NCBI GenBank assembly: GCA_947646735.1
Contig: CANTFK010000992.1
Coordinates: 186,001 to 250,000 of the forward strand
Length of the DNA stretch: 64,000 nucleotides
DNA from: Peronospora farinosa
Taxonomy: Eukaryota; Oomycota; Peronosporomycetes; Peronosporales; Peronosporaceae
Direction: 5' to 3'
This document shows positions 55,172 to 64,000 of the stretch, in pieces. Under the pieces are notes generated by a model. It was not told the origin of the DNA, ran no database searches, and saw only the letters and a program-made list of their open reading frames with translations. A program made the position numbers and the translations under genes. Each line of letters begins with the position of its first letter. Position 1 is the stretch's first letter.

Positions 55172-55715
55172 TCAAGACTTAATGAACGTTGGCGTGAAAT
55201 TGCTGTGAGTCACGTGGAGCAATGGCGTAAACATGTCGTCACGTGTGCACAGCTCAGCCCATGGCACCCAGCTCCAGCCCTCACACTTGTTTGGCTCCAT
55301 ATTCCTGACCGTTTGCTCGTCGTCTACGATGGCTTGCATTAGAATCGTGATATAGTGTTTGCCTTCATCCTCCATCGGGTCGTTAGTGACAGTAGCAAAG
55401 TGGGCTTCCTTTAAATTCAAGTCTAAGACAACGTCAGCATACTAGTTACCTTCGCTCAAGCCACCAAGATCACGCGTCAGCTAGCTACTCACCTGTTTCT
55501 TCCTTAACTTCTCGAATGGCACACTCTTCCCAGCTTTCATACATTTCCAAGTGTCCGCCTGGTAGTGCAAACTTGCCTTCCCCGTGCGAGCCCTTTCGCT
55601 GCCCGATAAGCACACAGTCTGGGTGTTTCTTCGACATGAGCAATACTCCTATACCCACACGAACAACGGTCTTCTGCTCCTTCATCTTGGTATATTCAGT
55701 CGGTTGTATCCCCAT
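55172..55715 (-). CDS. NUDIX hydrolase (NUDT15/MutT type)
   Basis: Exons 55715-55493 and 55422-55172 give 157 residues. The NUDIX box reads [25 protein letters not shown], whose last residue is rebuilt over the intron (phase 1). The leading [13 protein letters not shown] and [17 protein letters not shown], and the later [11 protein letters not shown] and CEGWSWVPW, match the NUDT15 / plant NUDT1 / MutT-like group that hydrolyses oxidised or modified nucleoside triphosphates. Metal-binding Glu residues (REVKEE) are intact. With OGG1 this window therefore holds two 8-oxoguanine-related activities, though NUDT15 specificity is uncertain. Confidence 0.9.
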
Positions 55716-55753
55716 CCTACATCACACACCCAGCAACCCCATAAAAAACCAAA

Positions 55754-56421
55754 TTACAAATCTCCTCCATACAACCAGCACCAATACCGATTGGGCTCTG
55801 ACGTGTCTTGCGTCTCCAGAAAATGTATGATAGCGTCCAGATTCGATGTAGAGCTCAAGTCACTCCACTGACTGACCTGACTGATCTGACTCAGCTGACT
55901 AATAGGTTCCATAAACCCATCACCACAAGATTGAAAATCACGGTTCCACAAACTGTCTTCGCTCTCTCCTTCCTCAGCTGTTGTATATCCTGGTGGAGAC
56001 TGTGACAGAGCCGAAGTGTCCGTTTCAGCAGCAGGAGGAGAGCTTGACTCGGTTTGGACGATGTTGCTTGTTGACTGCAATAATATATATAAACAAGTTA
56101 ATAGAAGACCTTTAACGGGACTGCACCAGACCTACCTCAGTGAGCTGACTGGAGCACATCAACGAGTCATCTTTTTCAATGTATTTCAACAGCAACACCT
56201 TCATTTTGGCGTTCTCTCGGGCCTAATAAATCCATTTTCAATCAAAACACATTCACCTGATTGCGTTTAAAGGCATCTCCACCAACCGTTAGCATAAGTT
56301 TTCGTTTGGCTTCTTGTAGTGCATTGTAACAGGCTTTTAAATCAGCTTCCGCATCACGCAATGTCCGTCGTTTCTTTCTAAGCGTCTCGTTGGAGGACGA
56401 CGAGGAAGAAAAAGAGCTCAT
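55754..56421 (-). CDS. Small three-exon protein with basic helix and Ser/Gln-rich tail, unknown function
   Basis: Exons 56421-56257, 56222-56136 and 56074-55754 give 190 residues, all phase 0. The N-terminus is poly-Ser, followed by a basic helical region (ETLRKKRRTLRDAEADLKACYNALQEAKRKLML) that could be a short coiled coil. The C-terminal exon is rich in Ser, Glu and Gln with an SQ repeat (QLSQISQVSQWSD). No known domain was recognised. Intron sites are clean, which supports a real gene. It is divergent from RPB9 with about 200 bp between starts. Confidence 0.6.
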
Positions 56422-56623
56422 GATGCTCGTTTCTGGTCGGTATCAATTATCGCACATTCGAGCAATTCACACAGTAAAAAAATGTCTTCACTTTAGTGAC
56501 TTGATCTTTCATTTATGGCTTTACGGTACATCATCCAAAGTCGTACTTAACATTATATCCACTGTAATCCCGCCTCTTCGCTTGGACAAAGCGATCACTA
56601 GTCAAACAGTAGCTAGTGTCACT

Positions 56624-57280
56624 ATGGCCGCCGCTGGAATGCGCTTTTGCCGCGAGTGGTGAGTCCTCAACGTCTTTTATCATCGCTCCTTGAGCTTGAT
56701 TAGTACCAGAAATCTTCCATCATGCCACTTTATCCTCTATCTTGCCTTTAAAAGTAACTAGAAGAGACCTTTGAGTGGCATCCTCCATTGACGCACTTCT
56801 TCCTTTGTCTGTGCAAATAGCAACAATATGTTATATCCGAGCCAGGACCGCGAGATTCGACGTTTGGTGTTTCGATGTCGCAACTGCGGACAGGCTGAGG
56901 ATGTAGAGGAGAACTGTATTTATGTGAACGAACTGGTTAAGGACACGCGGTGCGTCTCCTCTCCTGTCTATAGCGTGTTCCTCCTAGAAGTGACGTCTTC
57001 TCTAGTTGTTCTCTGACACATCTTCTCTGTTGTATGTTGTTTTTACTGTTATAGTGTCCAGCTGGACGTGCTTCCAGGTGATGTAATCGACGATCCGACA
57101 CTACAGCGCGACTTTGACGTGACTTGCCCTGCTTGCAGCCACAACGGCGCCGTGTTCATCCGCTCGCAGGACGGTGTGAAGCAGTCGACCCTGGCTCTTA
57201 TCTGGGTGTGTCTCAATCGTGACTGTCAGGTGGATGAAGAGGGCAACCGTCTACCGTCTTATCGCTGGATGGGAAGCTGA
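56624..57280 (+). CDS. RPB9: DNA-directed RNA polymerase II subunit RPB9
   Basis: Exons 56624-56658, 56821-56949 and 57055-57280 give 129 residues (animal RPB9 has 125). The first splice rebuilds MRFCRECNNMLYPSQDREIRR, the signature start of RPB9. The first zinc ribbon closes with CRNCGQAED and the linker NCIYVNELV. After the linker VIDDPTLQRDFDVTC comes the C-terminal TFIIS-like ribbon CPACSHNGAVFIRSQDG...WVCLNRDC. As in other RPB9 proteins the acidic cleavage pair of RPA12/RPC11 is absent. It contributes to start-site choice, fidelity and elongation. Confidence 0.93.
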
Positions 57281-57920
57281 GAGCTTATTAAAGCAACGTG
57301 TTCAATTGACAATCAATGCCGCTGGAACGAGCCGCAATTTAATCTTGCAGCTTTTCTATAGTGAACAGAAACATGTAAACCGGTCTACTCCTCAAAGCAC
57401 TCTGGTTCTATACTTTGATAATAGAAAATTTGCCTTTTACAACTTGTGTCTAGTCTTAGGAATCTTGCTGCTGACGGCCATGCTACAGTACTGATATTGA
57501 TTATTAGTTTACGAGCGAGCATTAAGAATATACTATCTAGTAGCTGCAATATTTCAGTTTACTTTTATTGTTGATTATATCCATTTGTTTTAACTCCTAA
57601 AAAAATATATGCTAGGCTTACTATAACGTCGAGGAAAAAACCGGTATGTACTAGTTTCACGCTAGCACCTCCGACGACTACTAATGGCATACATTACATT
57701 ACTATTTTCATGCATAATTTCGTCAGCGATGAGCAGACCTATAACATCGTACGATTTCGCTTTGTTCACGTCGTTGCTCCAAATGATCTTCACTCCCGTA
57801 TTCGTCGTGTCATGGAGTTGGCTGGCATGTAGCTCGATGTAGATGAGTAGATAATTCATATTATACTGATCATACTCTTTTTCTGTCGGCACAAAGCCAC
57901 TTTCTAGCTAACGTTCGCTA
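57281..57920. other. AT-rich intergenic region
   Basis: 3' flanks of RPB9 and the C2 protein. A 76-codon minus-strand frame (57662-57892) has no recognisable motif and is probably chance or a relic. Confidence 0.45.
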
Positions 57921-59648
57921 TTACACCTGCTTTGGCCACACGAATGTGACGTGATACACATTCCACACAATTACCGCGACTATAGCGGCACGGACAAGCA
58001 TCAACAGCACGCTGGCGTGATGACCGTCCATAAAAGGATCTACCAGCAACCACTTCAAGCTGGCAATCAGTGCTGAGCGCGGTGCGACTGACAGCTCATT
58101 CTCGTTATTGTCGTTCTGTGCGGGGTCCCGCACCACTTCATCCGCGGTGACTGCGATGCTACCGCCGGACGGACGCAAAAACCGTAACTGCATCGTCACG
58201 TACTGAGCTTCACCAGCTGCGCGAGCTCCATCCAATCTCTCCAGCTGGATGTTGGTACTGAACTCGGCATCGCCCTTTAAGAGATCGGACCCGACAAGTA
58301 CTACTCCTGCAACCTTGACCGAATGAAAGAAGGTGTGGTCCCAAAGCGAAATCTCCACCACTTTAGCGAGTTTGTGGGCATGGATCCTTAACGGAATATG
58401 GTTCCACTTGGGATTCGAATCTCGCCGCTTCACAGGGCTCTTCCACACCGCTCCTGTTTTAGGACATCGGACAATCACGAACGGGTTCACTGTCTTGCGC
58501 TTCCGAATAGGCGTCAGACCAATGCAAGAGATCTCGGCCAATTTAATCACCGACATCGACTTCATGGAGCCACCAGGCGACGGCACTGATTCCATATCCG
58601 CCTCATTGACTCCACTTTGACTGCTACTGCTGCTCGACAGTCTCAAACTTGCAGCCGTAACCGCCGACATGGCAGCGCTGCATCGGTCTGCTGAGCTCTT
58701 GGGCTTTTTACGTCGATATCGTGCCTTTACTGGCGCTGCTGCATTGGCATTATGGTTCTCAGATTCCTTTGTCGCACTCCCATCTGACTCTCCGCTGATT
58801 TCACTTAAATCTTCGTCACCTGAACTCCTAGTTCCAAACGAAAGTCGCAGCGGTGACGACTTGCAGAAATCATGAGAGGTCTTGCCGCTCTTGGCATCGG
58901 GTATAGCAGCGTGCACTATCCGTACAACAGTGGCACTGTGGGGCTTCCAGTCCAGCATCTCCATGTACAGTGGGTCCTTAAAGACGACACCATGCTCGTA
59001 GATGAACGTAGACTGGCACGTGCCCGAGCGCGTGGGACAGCCCTTGACGCGCAGATTAGAGCTGATTTTGGTCATGCACGCGCCTACAAGATAAGCGAGT
59101 ACGGCCGATTGACCCTCATGGCGCGCGCCATCCACGGAGATGAGCGTCACGTCCTTGGCCAGGAATTGCAGGATCATTGCAGCATCGTTCTTACGAAAAG
59201 CGTGCGCGAAGCGTAGGTGCTTCACAAGCAGCTGCTCAATGTACGGCTTGTCATCATTAAGACCGCAGGCGCAGTCATTATCCATGTCGTGGGCAGGCGA
59301 GGTTGGGCGCGTCGGCCACTCGTACAAATCTGTGGATTTGTTGTTACTGCTGCTTTGTGGCAGAGGCATGGTAGAAGGGAAAGGGCGGTGATGATTATCG
59401 ACAAGCAGCTCTAGGCCCATGTAAGAGAAAGAGGAGGGTCGACAGTCGGCACGTGTGGACGACTGTGCTGTTTGCTTTGTTGATCGTGTCGTCGGTCGAC
59501 TCGCTGTGTCCTTCGGCGTTTTCCCGTAATTGAGGGGGATTGGTGTGCGTGATGCGTCTGTCCGTCTGGTCGTAAGACGGACGGATTGAAAATGAAGGAA
59601 GCGGAGCTGTGGTGGAAAAACGGTCCCCCTCTGGCTTGGTACAGGCAT
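57921..59648 (-). CDS. NTF2/SnoaL-like + C2 domain protein with C-terminal membrane anchor
   Basis: Single exon, 575 residues from the first ATG (59648); a later start near 59420 is possible. The first 140 residues are disordered (Ser/Thr/Pro-rich). About residues 145-265 form an NTF2/SnoaL-like fold: FAHAFRKNDAAMILQFLAKDVTLISVDG, GQSAVLAYLVG, ATVVRIVHAAI. A basic, Ser-rich linker leads to a C2 domain (VIKLAEISCIGLTPIRKRKTVNPFVIVRC...WNHIPLRIHAHKLAKVVEISLWD...VAGVVLVGSDLL). The extreme C-terminus is one transmembrane helix (LLMLVRAAIVAVIVWNVYHV) with a short tail. It is likely a tail-anchored ER or mitochondrial membrane protein whose C2 domain binds lipids or proteins. I do not recognise a named homologue. 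Confidence 0.65.
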   Translation of the reverse strand: MPVPSQRGTVFPPQLRFLHFQSVRLTTRRTDASRTPIPLNYGKTPKDTASRPTTRSTKQTAQSSTRADCRPSSFSYMGLELLVDNHHRPFPSTMPLPQSSSNNKSTDLYEWPTRPTSPAHDMDNDCACGLNDDKPYIEQLLVKHLRFAHAFRKNDAAMILQFLAKDVTLISVDGARHEGQSAVLAYLVGACMTKISSNLRVKGCPTRSGTCQSTFIYEHGVVFKDPLYMEMLDWKPHSATVVRIVHAAIPDAKSGKTSHDFCKSSPLRLSFGTRSSGDEDLSEISGESDGSATKESENHNANAAAPVKARYRRKKPKSSADRCSAAMSAVTAASLRLSSSSSSQSGVNEADMESVPSPGGSMKSMSVIKLAEISCIGLTPIRKRKTVNPFVIVRCPKTGAVWKSPVKRRDSNPKWNHIPLRIHAHKLAKVVEISLWDHTFFHSVKVAGVVLVGSDLLKGDAEFSTNIQLERLDGARAAGEAQYVTMQLRFLRPSGGSIAVTADEVVRDPAQNDNNENELSVAPRSALIASLKWLLVDPFMDGHHASVLLMLVRAAIVAVIVWNVYHVTFVWPKQV

Positions 59649-61266
59649 TGCGGGTAGGGGTATAATGTGTCTAACCAATCATATAGCTGTAATGACTACT
59701 ACGTTTAATGAGGAGGGTTCCATGTGATTGATTACCCACGAATTTGCTGGGCACGAGTCTCAGTTCCATCTATTTATTTCACAAGGGCAATTACTGCGTG
59801 CACCGATACTTTGGCTGTAGGCATGACGATGTCTTTTACCATGTTGATAAGCTGTTTCATTGGCTGACCTTTCGTCTGGCTGACGCCAGCGTTATGTGGG
59901 TCCCGCTCTCTGCATGGCCCACAATGCTGCCAGCAGGTTAAGAAAGCGCTGGCTATCACTTGTTCCGAGCAGAAATCTGTTCCTCAGTCGTGTGTAAATC
60001 TGCGTAGCATTTGCTGCCGGACAGCAGCGGGCATTGTTGCAAATGCAACGAAGAGATGACGCCGATGAGGCACGGACGAATTGGCGATGGTTCAAGCGAG
60101 CGTAATGCTGCGACAAGCTCACGGACTCGGCTTTGTCCGACCACAGTGGTACTTTGAGATTGGTGAGTATTAAGAAGTGTGTGCCCTAACCATGTCGAAC
60201 ATGGAGTCAACAACCACATGCTAAAACTCGTTCTGTATCTAGAGAATCGACCAATATACAGATCATAGTGTATACTAGTGCTTCTTCATCAGCACCCGAT
60301 ATCAAGTGAGACATTTAGTTATGTCCGTCGCAAAGGCAGCAAAATGAAGCGCAACTACGGACTCGCAAAGGGCGTGACGAGAAAGCATCATGAGACCATC
60401 TGACATTGTCTGTATGTATTTATGGGCGTGCCTGGAGAAAACATTGCTTACGTACCAAGTTCAATGCCTTCTTTGATTGGGCAGTTTCATTTTCTGTCGA
60501 CGCCACGTCATATGTATTGTCTGTGTACAACGGAGATCAGAAACAAATCTTCTAAGAAATTGCTGACGCAATACCAAAGCTAGGAACAATCGAATGGCGC
60601 GCGAGTTCAGGGGTGTCATGTCGATTACGGTCATTTACATCATTGGCGATGTATATGGACTGTTCCGTTACAGCTGGTCGTAATGGATTGAGAAGAAACT
60701 TTTCGACGCATGAATCATTGTACTGGTGATGGTTGTATACTGAGTAAGCCTAGAAAAGAACGACGTGAATCGATTGGCGTCAATTTGTTGGTCGACAATG
60801 ACACGTCGTCATGCTGTCTTGCCTGGGTTGTTGTGCTAGGGCTAAGTCATGCTTCGATACGATAACAATGGTCTTTATAGATACTATCTCTCACGCCACC
60901 ATTAATCAATATAAACTGTTACACGAAGAAGAAACTTGCTTTTTAGCGCATATGCCTTCTATTGTAACCATCAGAGCTGGAATGGCATTTTTGCTTCGCT
61001 GCCGTCCGCCAACTGACAGGCCAGATGATTTCCAGTTGCAATGTGATGAAAGGTCATGTAGCTGCCAATCAGTGTCACTGCTACACCCTTACGACTAGTT
61101 CTTTCGGGTCTACTGACATATATTTACACTCTCGTGTAGCATGTTTCGTTTCGTAATCGAGATGATCATTCTTGTAATTTTGATAGAGTCATCGGCTAGA
61201 TACCCTACAATTAAATACATTGTACGTATCATAAAAGGAAATATACGTATTCATACAGTGCCGGTC
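59649..61266. other. Gene-poor region left of the retroelement remnant
   Basis: About 1.6 kb. Short interrupted frames (for example on the minus strand at 59774-59959 and the plus strand at 60811-61098) have no recognised motif and may be relics of transposons or chance. Confidence 0.45.
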
Positions 61267-62950
61267 ATGTAAAGAGTTACATAATATTGAGACTTATATG
61301 AAGTGTCTTATTATACCTAATAATCTTTGACAATATTATCTTTTTCTATAATATTGTCCTCGCATCTCCTTGAAGTTGGAGATGCCCTATCATTGGTTGA
61401 TATTGGCCATTATATCAACCAAGGCGCTGACCAATGACCGAATGACCGATAGACGCGGGCAATGAATGGAGGGTAATATGCATGTTTGTTCTTTGATATA
61501 GCTAAGACAAGTTATTAATAATTTACATTTATTAAATAGCTTAACGATTTGTTCTCTCTCTTTTCCCTACTTCTAAGCGTATTATTTAGTCAATAAGCTT
61601 CCTCTGTCTCTTTGTGTGAGAGAGGTTCTGAGGCACCTGCCTTCACTGTCATCAGTGAGGTTGATTATACGAAAGTATAATCAAGAGTGTGCCCCATTAC
61701 ACATGGTAGCACTTCGTGGTCCGTTCAACAACCACCGTACCATCTGCTATGGGAATCAGCGGGTGATGAACGTCATCACGCAACGCGTGATGATTTCCGC
61801 CATTTGAGTGACCTCGAATGGAATGCGGTTCAGCGTATGGCTGAAACCATCGGCAACCCTGCCGTTGGTGCCATGTTGCTCTCTCTTAGCGGAGACGAAC
61901 AACATGCAACCATCGCCAAGTTCATACAACATGAACTTGACGAAGTCGTAAAGAAACTCACCTTGTTACAGAAGCAAGATTCTCAACAGGTTGACCTGTT
62001 GAGAGAACAAGGCGCTCAACAAGCTGACTTGTTGATGCAATAGGGTGCTCAACAGTCTGAACTGTTGAGACAACAGCAGGCAGTGCTGCTGCTACCGGGT
62101 CGACACATATACGTCGACCCGAGCCCTTGACGATTGATGTTTCCAAGTACAAGGCAGCTGAAAGCGACTCCTTGTTGAGATGGTTCGTCGATCTCGACGA
62201 TGCCATTGAGCCCCGTCGCGTCGATGGTGATGCGATGAAGATCAAGTAAGCAATGTCAAACTTGGCTGGACGTGCCAAAGATTGGGCCTTAGGGATCGAG
62301 CTGCATAACCCATACGTTTTCCCATTGTATGATGTCTTCAAGGCGCGACTTAAACGCATGTTTGAACCGCCTCACGCCAAATTCAGGGTTCGGGCTGAGC
62401 TCCTGGATTGAGACAGGGTAAGCGTAATATACACGCTTACGCCCAACATGTACGATACCTCGTTAGCTGTATCTTACTGAACCCAATCGATGAACACACA
62501 CAGGTTACTGTGTTCGTCAAGTGTCTGACGGATGGTCCCGGCAACACCCACCTGTTCCGCTTCCCACTAGAATTGCTCGATCAGGCGAATTCTGCAGCGG
62601 GACAGGAGGACTCTAGCCTACAACGGGCTCATGTCCACTCGGGATCCTATCGTCCACCGAGACGACAGGAGAGCGGAGGTCCAGAACCAATGGACCTCTC
62701 CTATGTAGATATTGAGCGTCCTCGCTCTCGAGGAAACAAGCGATTACAAAAGTGCGATCGCTGCCAAAAGAGGGGTCACTACGCTTGCTTATGAGTACGC
62801 CCAGTGCTTTATAACACTGGGAGTGACGATCATCCGTCTGCTAAGAAGGGCCATAGACGTGGATCGAACGTTGCTACGAATTCGAAACAGCTTGGCGGAA
62901 CATCAAAAAACGGTCGGGGAAAGTAGGGGCGGAGCGCCCTACTGATCCAG
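61267..62950 (+). mobile_element. Decayed Ty3/Gypsy-type retrotransposon, Gag region
   Basis: In pieces and several frames the plus strand reads a typical oomycete Gypsy Gag. There is a Gln-rich coiled-coil stretch (QQVDLLREQGAQQADLL), then KAAESDSLLRWFVDLDDAI and AGRAKDWALGIELHNPYVFP, then LKRMFEPPHAKFRVRAELL and QHVRYLVSCILLNP. A basic region ends in a CCHC-like knuckle (CDRCQKRGHYAC). Multiple stops and frame changes break it (for example after DLLMQ at 62041). No protease, reverse transcriptase or second LTR is seen to the right, so it is a truncated, dead copy. The AT-rich segment with hairpins before it (61267-61620) may be the 5' LTR and leader; its borders are uncertain. Confidence 0.75.
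61329..61422. repeat. Array of three perfect hairpins, each with an 8-nt loop
   Basis: Hairpin 1: 61329-61339 pairs with 61348-61358 (11 bp). Hairpin 2: 61362-61369 with 61378-61385 (8 bp). Hairpin 3: 61393-61403 with 61412-61422 (11 bp). All loops are 8 nt. Smaller stems lie nearby: ATGTAA/TTACAT at 61267-61282, and a 10-bp stem closed by GAAA at 61661-61684. The group sits in the presumed LTR/leader of the Gag remnant. Confidence 0.9.
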
Positions 62951-63479
62951 CAATGTCAAGAGAGTTCATGCCTTTGCCTGGCTATTTAAATTGATAAGAT
63001 TAATACCAACCTCTACAGAAATGAGCAATGTATCGATCAAACCTCATTCTGGTAAGTGATATTATCAGGGTAGATCCAAGGCCTCCCTAAGTAATTACAT
63101 GTCCAAAGTGTGACGTTCGCGCTTCTGTTGATCCTAATGGGAGAGAATGGGTCGATTAAAAAATGGGGTGGGTCAATTAAGTGTAGGGGTGGGTCAATTT
63201 AGCAGCAATTCCCTTAATTTTGAACATTCTAAGAAATTAATACCCAAAACAACAGCTCTAAAAGTCCCACATTACAGCGTACATACAGGATGAAGTAATT
63301 AGCACCGTCGGTACAAATAAATAAGTCAATCTTCCACCAAGTCTTTGTAAATCACAATATCTCTGTAGGCAGTATCATCATAATGAATTCATGTCAAAAT
63401 GTTGTGACAATACAAAGAAGCTTTTTACTACCACTTGAACGAGCTCTACAATGAAAAAACGTCTGCATATAAAAGAACT
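62951..63479. other. Intergenic region right of the retroelement remnant
   Basis: Contains a short direct repeat (GGGTGGGTCAATT at about 63168 and 63188) and otherwise nothing recognised. No 3' LTR matching the 61.3 kb segment was found by eye. Confidence 0.45.
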
Positions 63480-64000
63480 TCACTCGGCCACGGATTCCAG
63501 AGTCAGTACGCTCTGGATCGTGCCGCGTTTACCGTTGTACCGCCACTTTAAGTCCTCCTTCTCGAGCTTTGCCACGATGTCCGCAGGAATCCCAACCACG
63601 GGGTTTGACTTTAGCGTACGGAACGATACGAAAGCAGTCGGGAAATATGGAATAGCCTCCTCCACTGGCGTTGATGGTGGCCACAGGCGGTCTCCCAACA
63701 GACGACGGTAATTCAGATCTCCCTTGATAATCACGAGCGTCGCCTCATGGGCCAAGCGAGTCTGCAACTCCACGGGCATCTCCCAGTAGTAAGAGTACCG
63801 GTTCCAGAAAATGTCGGAGCGAATTACGAGCTGATCTTTTTGGATGTATCTACCCAAGCGCTTACCCAGAGTCTGAATTTCAGGCGTACGCGTCTTATGC
63901 TGCATTTCAACAATGTGTTCATGTACATCAGCAGGTGTCGCATCTGATACGTACATGGGTTCTACCTTGACGTTCAGCGTCACCTTACCGCACCAACCAT
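63480..64000 (-). CDS. DUF89/ARMT1-type damage-control phosphatase, C-terminal part (gene leaves the window)
   Basis: The frame is open to the right edge, so only about 170 C-terminal residues are seen. VKVEPMYVSDATPADV corresponds to the metal-site PWFVSD element of ARMT1-type DUF89 proteins. LVIRSDIFWNRYSYYWEMP and the strongly conserved LVIIKGDLNYRRLLGDRLW follow, then a C-terminal PYFPTAFVSFRTLKSNPVVGI. These metal-dependent phosphatases hydrolyse sugar phosphates such as fructose-1-phosphate and damaged metabolites; the human member was also reported as a carboxyl methyltransferase. The stop is at 63480. Upstream exons and the start lie outside the window. Confidence 0.85.
   Translation of the reverse strand, partial: GWCGKVTLNVKVEPMYVSDATPADVHEHIVEMQHKTRTPEIQTLGKRLGRYIQKDQLVIRSDIFWNRYSYYWEMPVELQTRLAHEATLVIIKGDLNYRRLLGDRLWPPSTPVEEAIPYFPTAFVSFRTLKSNPVVGIPADIVAKLEKEDLKWRYNGKRGTIQSVLTLESVAE

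Noticed and set aside
61267..63480. A full LTR retrotransposon
   Set aside because: Only Gag remnants are visible; no protease, reverse transcriptase, integrase or second LTR was recognised.
1..64000. RxLR or Crinkler effector genes
   Set aside because: No frame combines a signal peptide with RxLR/EER or LFLAK motifs.

Overview
The window is nuclear DNA of an oomycete, most likely Peronosporales (Phytophthora or downy mildew). Supporting this are dense eukaryotic genes on both strands, many short (about 45-100 bp) GT-AG introns, an oomycete-type initiator motif upstream of one gene, a short gene with the basic plus coiled-coil motif common in oomycete proteins, a helicase-associated-repeat protein, and a decayed Ty3/Gypsy Gag. 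No bacterial, phage or CRISPR content was seen. Genus and species cannot be fixed from sequence alone.

Layout. 0-10.4 kb: a truncated coiled-coil gene, a strictosidine synthase-like membrane protein, a CDK12/CDK9-type kinase divergent from a HECT ubiquitin ligase (frameshifted here), RNA polymerase I subunit RPA12, and a zinc-ribbon/PA/RING ubiquitin ligase. 10.4-21.2 kb: an unresolved reading-frame cluster, a PP2C phosphatase, a diacylglycerol lipase, a myotubularin phosphatase with a RanBP2 zinc finger, a secreted CAP protein and OGG1. 21.2-34.7 kb: a small coiled-coil protein, a probable SWEET relic, an ADIP/SSX2IP-like centrosomal protein sharing a 110-bp promoter with an ER DnaJ protein, a six-repeat HA protein, and TRAPPC10. 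34.7-46.1 kb: exportin-7, guanine deaminase, a ZIP zinc transporter, a broken secreted-peptide frame and two tandem serine carboxypeptidases. 46.1-59.6 kb: a 54-bp perfect hairpin, a protein of unknown function, an organellar YchF GTPase, a WW-domain mRNA cap methyltransferase flanked by two related short-chain dehydrogenases, a NUDIX hydrolase, a small coiled-coil protein, RPB9 and a C2 protein with a C-terminal membrane anchor. 59.6-64 kb: gene-poor, with a hairpin cluster, the Gag remnant, and the 3' end of a DUF89 phosphatase leaving the right edge.

The genes are mostly housekeeping and are not an operon-like system. Several touch the RNA polymerase II cycle (CDK, RPB9, WW-cap methyltransferase), RNA polymerase I (RPA12), ubiquitination (HECT, PA-RING) and membrane traffic or lipid signalling (TRAPPC10, myotubularin, diacylglycerol lipase). 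I see no single obvious undescribed system. The best leads are unusual architectures (WW + cap methyltransferase; zinc ribbon + PA + RING without a membrane segment; NTF2-like + C2 + tail anchor), the long perfect hairpin at 47.4 kb, and a run of perfect hairpins with equal 8-nt loops at 61.3 kb.

Exon joins were inferred by hand from splice sites and reading-frame continuity. Gene spans run from start codon to stop codon and include introns. Exon edges may be off by a base in places.
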